From Candidatus Omnitrophota bacterium (GTDB lineage: Bacteria; Omnitrophota; Gorgyraeia; Zapsychrales; JANLHA01), in contig JANLHA010000379.1 of the NCBI GenBank assembly GCA_024653845.1, positions 1 to 10,249 on the forward strand: a stretch of 10,249 nt of DNA, in the 5' to 3' direction. A program made the position numbers and the translations under genes. Numbering within the stretch: the stretch's first letter is position 1; each line of letters starts with the position of its first letter. Positions 8,991-10,249 of this stretch are shown here, in pieces. Below the pieces are notes generated by a model. The model did no database searches and was not told where the DNA came from. It saw nothing but the letters and a program-made list of their open reading frames with translations.

Positions 8991-9461
8991 ATGCGCAGAC
9001 GTCGAGTTGAAAAAAGAAAAATGGCGGCAGACGCCAAGCACAACAGCAAATTGGTTGCTCAATTCATTAATACGTTGATGGTTTCTGGCAAGAAGACGGT
9101 CGCCGAGAATATCATTTATGGCGCGATGGATATTGCCAAAGAACGAACGACAGAAGACAGCCCTTTGAAGGTTCTCAATAAAGCGGTAGATAATGTTCGT
9201 CCTCGCTTAGAGTTGAAGCCTCGACGAGTGGGTGGTGCGACCTATCAAATCCCTATTGAAGTCAATACCAATCGAGGTAATTCTTTGGCCATCCGTTGGA
9301 TCCGTGATTTTGCTCGCAAGAAAAAAGGCAAGCCCATGATGACCAAGTTGGCGGAAGAAATTGTTTCAGCATATAAATCGGAAGGTCCAGCAATCAAGAA
9401 GAGAGACGAAACTCATAAAATGGCGGATGCGAATAAAGCTTTTGCCCATTTGCGATGGTAA
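8991..9461 (+). CDS. rpsG: 30S ribosomal protein S7
   Basis: S7 is a primary 16S rRNA-binding protein that nucleates assembly of the 30S head and lines the E site. The 156 residues match the family length. Landmarks are the basic N-terminus MRRRRVEKRK (family form MPRRRV..RK), the helix FINTLMVSGKKTVAENIIY, NVRPRLELKPRRVGGATYQIP, the segment LAIRWIRDFARKKKGK, and the C-terminal KKRDETHKMADANKAFAHLRW region. The start at 8991 gives the canonical N-terminus, but no Shine-Dalgarno is seen: the bases before it are AATAAAAAGTTAATT, and the nearest purine cluster, GTGGAA (8968-8973), ends 17 bases upstream. Initiation may depend on S1, on the upstream structure or on ribosomes from rpsL. In E. coli S7 represses its own cistron through the same spacer. 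Six bases separate its stop from fusA. Confidence 0.98.
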   Translation: MRRRRVEKRKMAADAKHNSKLVAQFINTLMVSGKKTVAENIIYGAMDIAKERTTEDSPLKVLNKAVDNVRPRLELKPRRVGGATYQIPIEVNTNRGNSLAIRWIRDFARKKKGKPMMTKLAEEIVSAYKSEGPAIKKRDETHKMADANKAFAHLRW

Positions 9462-9467
9462 TTTAAA

Positions 9468-10249
9468 ATGTCAGATAAAATCCCTTTACAAAACTTTAGA
9501 AATATCGGAATCATCGCACACATCGATGCTGGAAAGACGACGACGACCGAGCGTATTCTCTATTATACGGGCACCATCCATAAAATGGGGAACATTGATG
9601 ACGGTAACACGACGATGGACTGGATGGAGCAAGAGAAGGAGCGAGGCATTACGATTACCGCTGCGAATACGACGTGTTATTGGCAAGATAAGCGAATCAA
9701 TATCATTGATACGCCGGGACACGTGGACTTCACTGTTGAAGTCGAGCGATCTTTGAAAGTTCTCGACGGTGCCGTTGTGGTTTTATGTGGGAATAGTGGG
9801 GTTCAGCCGCAAACTGAAACCGTATGGCGTCAAGCGGATCGTTATGGTGTTCCTCGGATTGCGTTTGTTAATAAAATTGATCGTTTGGGAGCCAACTTTG
9901 ACGAAGTTCTTGCAGAGGTGCGAGATCGTTTGGGAGCCAATGCGGCTGCGATTTATTTTAATGATGGAGCGGAAGATCAGTTTAAGGGAATTGTCGATAT
10001 CATTCAGCAAAAATATGTGAAGTATGAAGACGCCGAGGGGATGAAGATGAGCTATATCGATGTCCCGGAGGAATTAAAAGAAAAATTGAAGGCTTATCGT
10101 CACACATTGATTGAAAGATTGGCGGATGCGGATGATGCGATCATGGAAAAATTTGTCGAAGAAAAAGAAATTTCTGTTGAGGAAATGAAGGCAGCTGTTC
10201 GAAGGGCAGTCATCAAGAATGCATTCCTCCCCGTACTCGTCGGAACGTC
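9468..10249 (+). CDS. fusA: Elongation factor G, 3'-truncated
   Basis: EF-G is the GTPase that drives tRNA and mRNA translocation and, with RRF, ribosome recycling. The frame is open from the ATG at 9468 to the window end: 260 codons and two bases, about one third of the usual length near 700 residues. The visible part is the G domain and its G' insertion. GTPase motifs are AHIDAGKT (17-24, P loop), RGIT with switch I T62, DTPGH (81-85, with catalytic H85) and NKID (135-138). The segment [12 protein letters not shown] (112-123) is typical of EF-G. In the G' region [15 protein letters not shown] replaces the commoner form beginning with P-x-x-IG-x-E, a small divergence. The start follows rpsG after 6 bases without a clear Shine-Dalgarno (GGTAATTTAAA), suggesting coupling to rpsG. 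Position after rpsL-rpsG supports the main fusA copy rather than a paralogue; a tuf gene may follow. Confidence 0.97.
   Translation, partial: MSDKIPLQNFRNIGIIAHIDAGKTTTTERILYYTGTIHKMGNIDDGNTTMDWMEQEKERGITITAANTTCYWQDKRINIIDTPGHVDFTVEVERSLKVLDGAVVVLCGNSGVQPQTETVWRQADRYGVPRIAFVNKIDRLGANFDEVLAEVRDRLGANAAAIYFNDGAEDQFKGIVDIIQQKYVKYEDAEGMKMSYIDVPEELKEKLKAYRHTLIERLADADDAIMEKFVEEKEISVEEMKAAVRRAVIKNAFLPVLVGT

Noticed and set aside
9361..9756. Open frame of 131 codons on the + strand across the rpsG-fusA junction
   Set aside because: It is out of frame with both genes, which are clear S7 and EF-G; its product (many Arg, Ser, Ile) resembles nothing known.
1..10249. A novel defence, mobile or biosynthetic system
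   Set aside because: All coding capacity is taken by seven conserved housekeeping genes, with no unexplained open frame, direct repeat array or integration signature.

Overview
The window is a core translation/transcription gene cluster, all on the + strand. In order it holds rplJ (5' end missing), rplL, rpoB, rpoC, rpsL, rpsG and fusA (3' end missing). Every gene is recognised from family motifs in its translation. I see no mobile element, tRNA, rRNA, CRISPR array, phage gene or accessory cassette. No gene-free stretch exceeds about 116 bases.

Organism: a bacterium using standard codons with moderate G+C (judged by eye). RpoC keeps the long insertion in the trigger loop (SI3 type) typical of Gram-negative lineages. 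RpoB has the long linker before its catalytic lysines (SI2 position) but lacks the large lobe insertion seen in E. coli (SI1). The rif cluster (rplJL-rpoBC) runs directly into the str cluster (rpsL-rpsG-fusA). There is no methyltransferase gene between rplL and rpoB and no L7Ae-like gene between rpoC and rpsL, unlike Bacillus. This suggests a deep-branching or uncultured Gram-negative-type lineage, perhaps PVC-related. That placement is a low-confidence guess.

Layout: bases 1-856 hold the L10-L7/L12 stalk genes, one base apart. Bases 857-990 are a spacer with two stem-loops and a T-rich stretch, comparable in position to the E. coli rplL-rpoB attenuator/RNase III region. Bases 991-8573 hold rpoB and rpoC, with two bases between stop and start. 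rpsL (8515-8889) begins inside rpoC and overlaps its last 59 bases in another frame. Bases 8890-8990 form the rpsL-rpsG spacer, with alternative hairpins and a perfect 32-base inverted repeat. rpsG (8991-9461) and fusA (from 9468) follow.

Together the genes make the factor-recruiting stalk of the 50S subunit, the two catalytic subunits of RNA polymerase, two 30S proteins and the translocase EF-G. Co-transcription would keep RNA polymerase and ribosome synthesis in balance. The most notable points are the 59-base rpoC/rpsL overlap and the structured rpsL-rpsG spacer in front of an rpsG start without a Shine-Dalgarno. I found no previously undescribed system.
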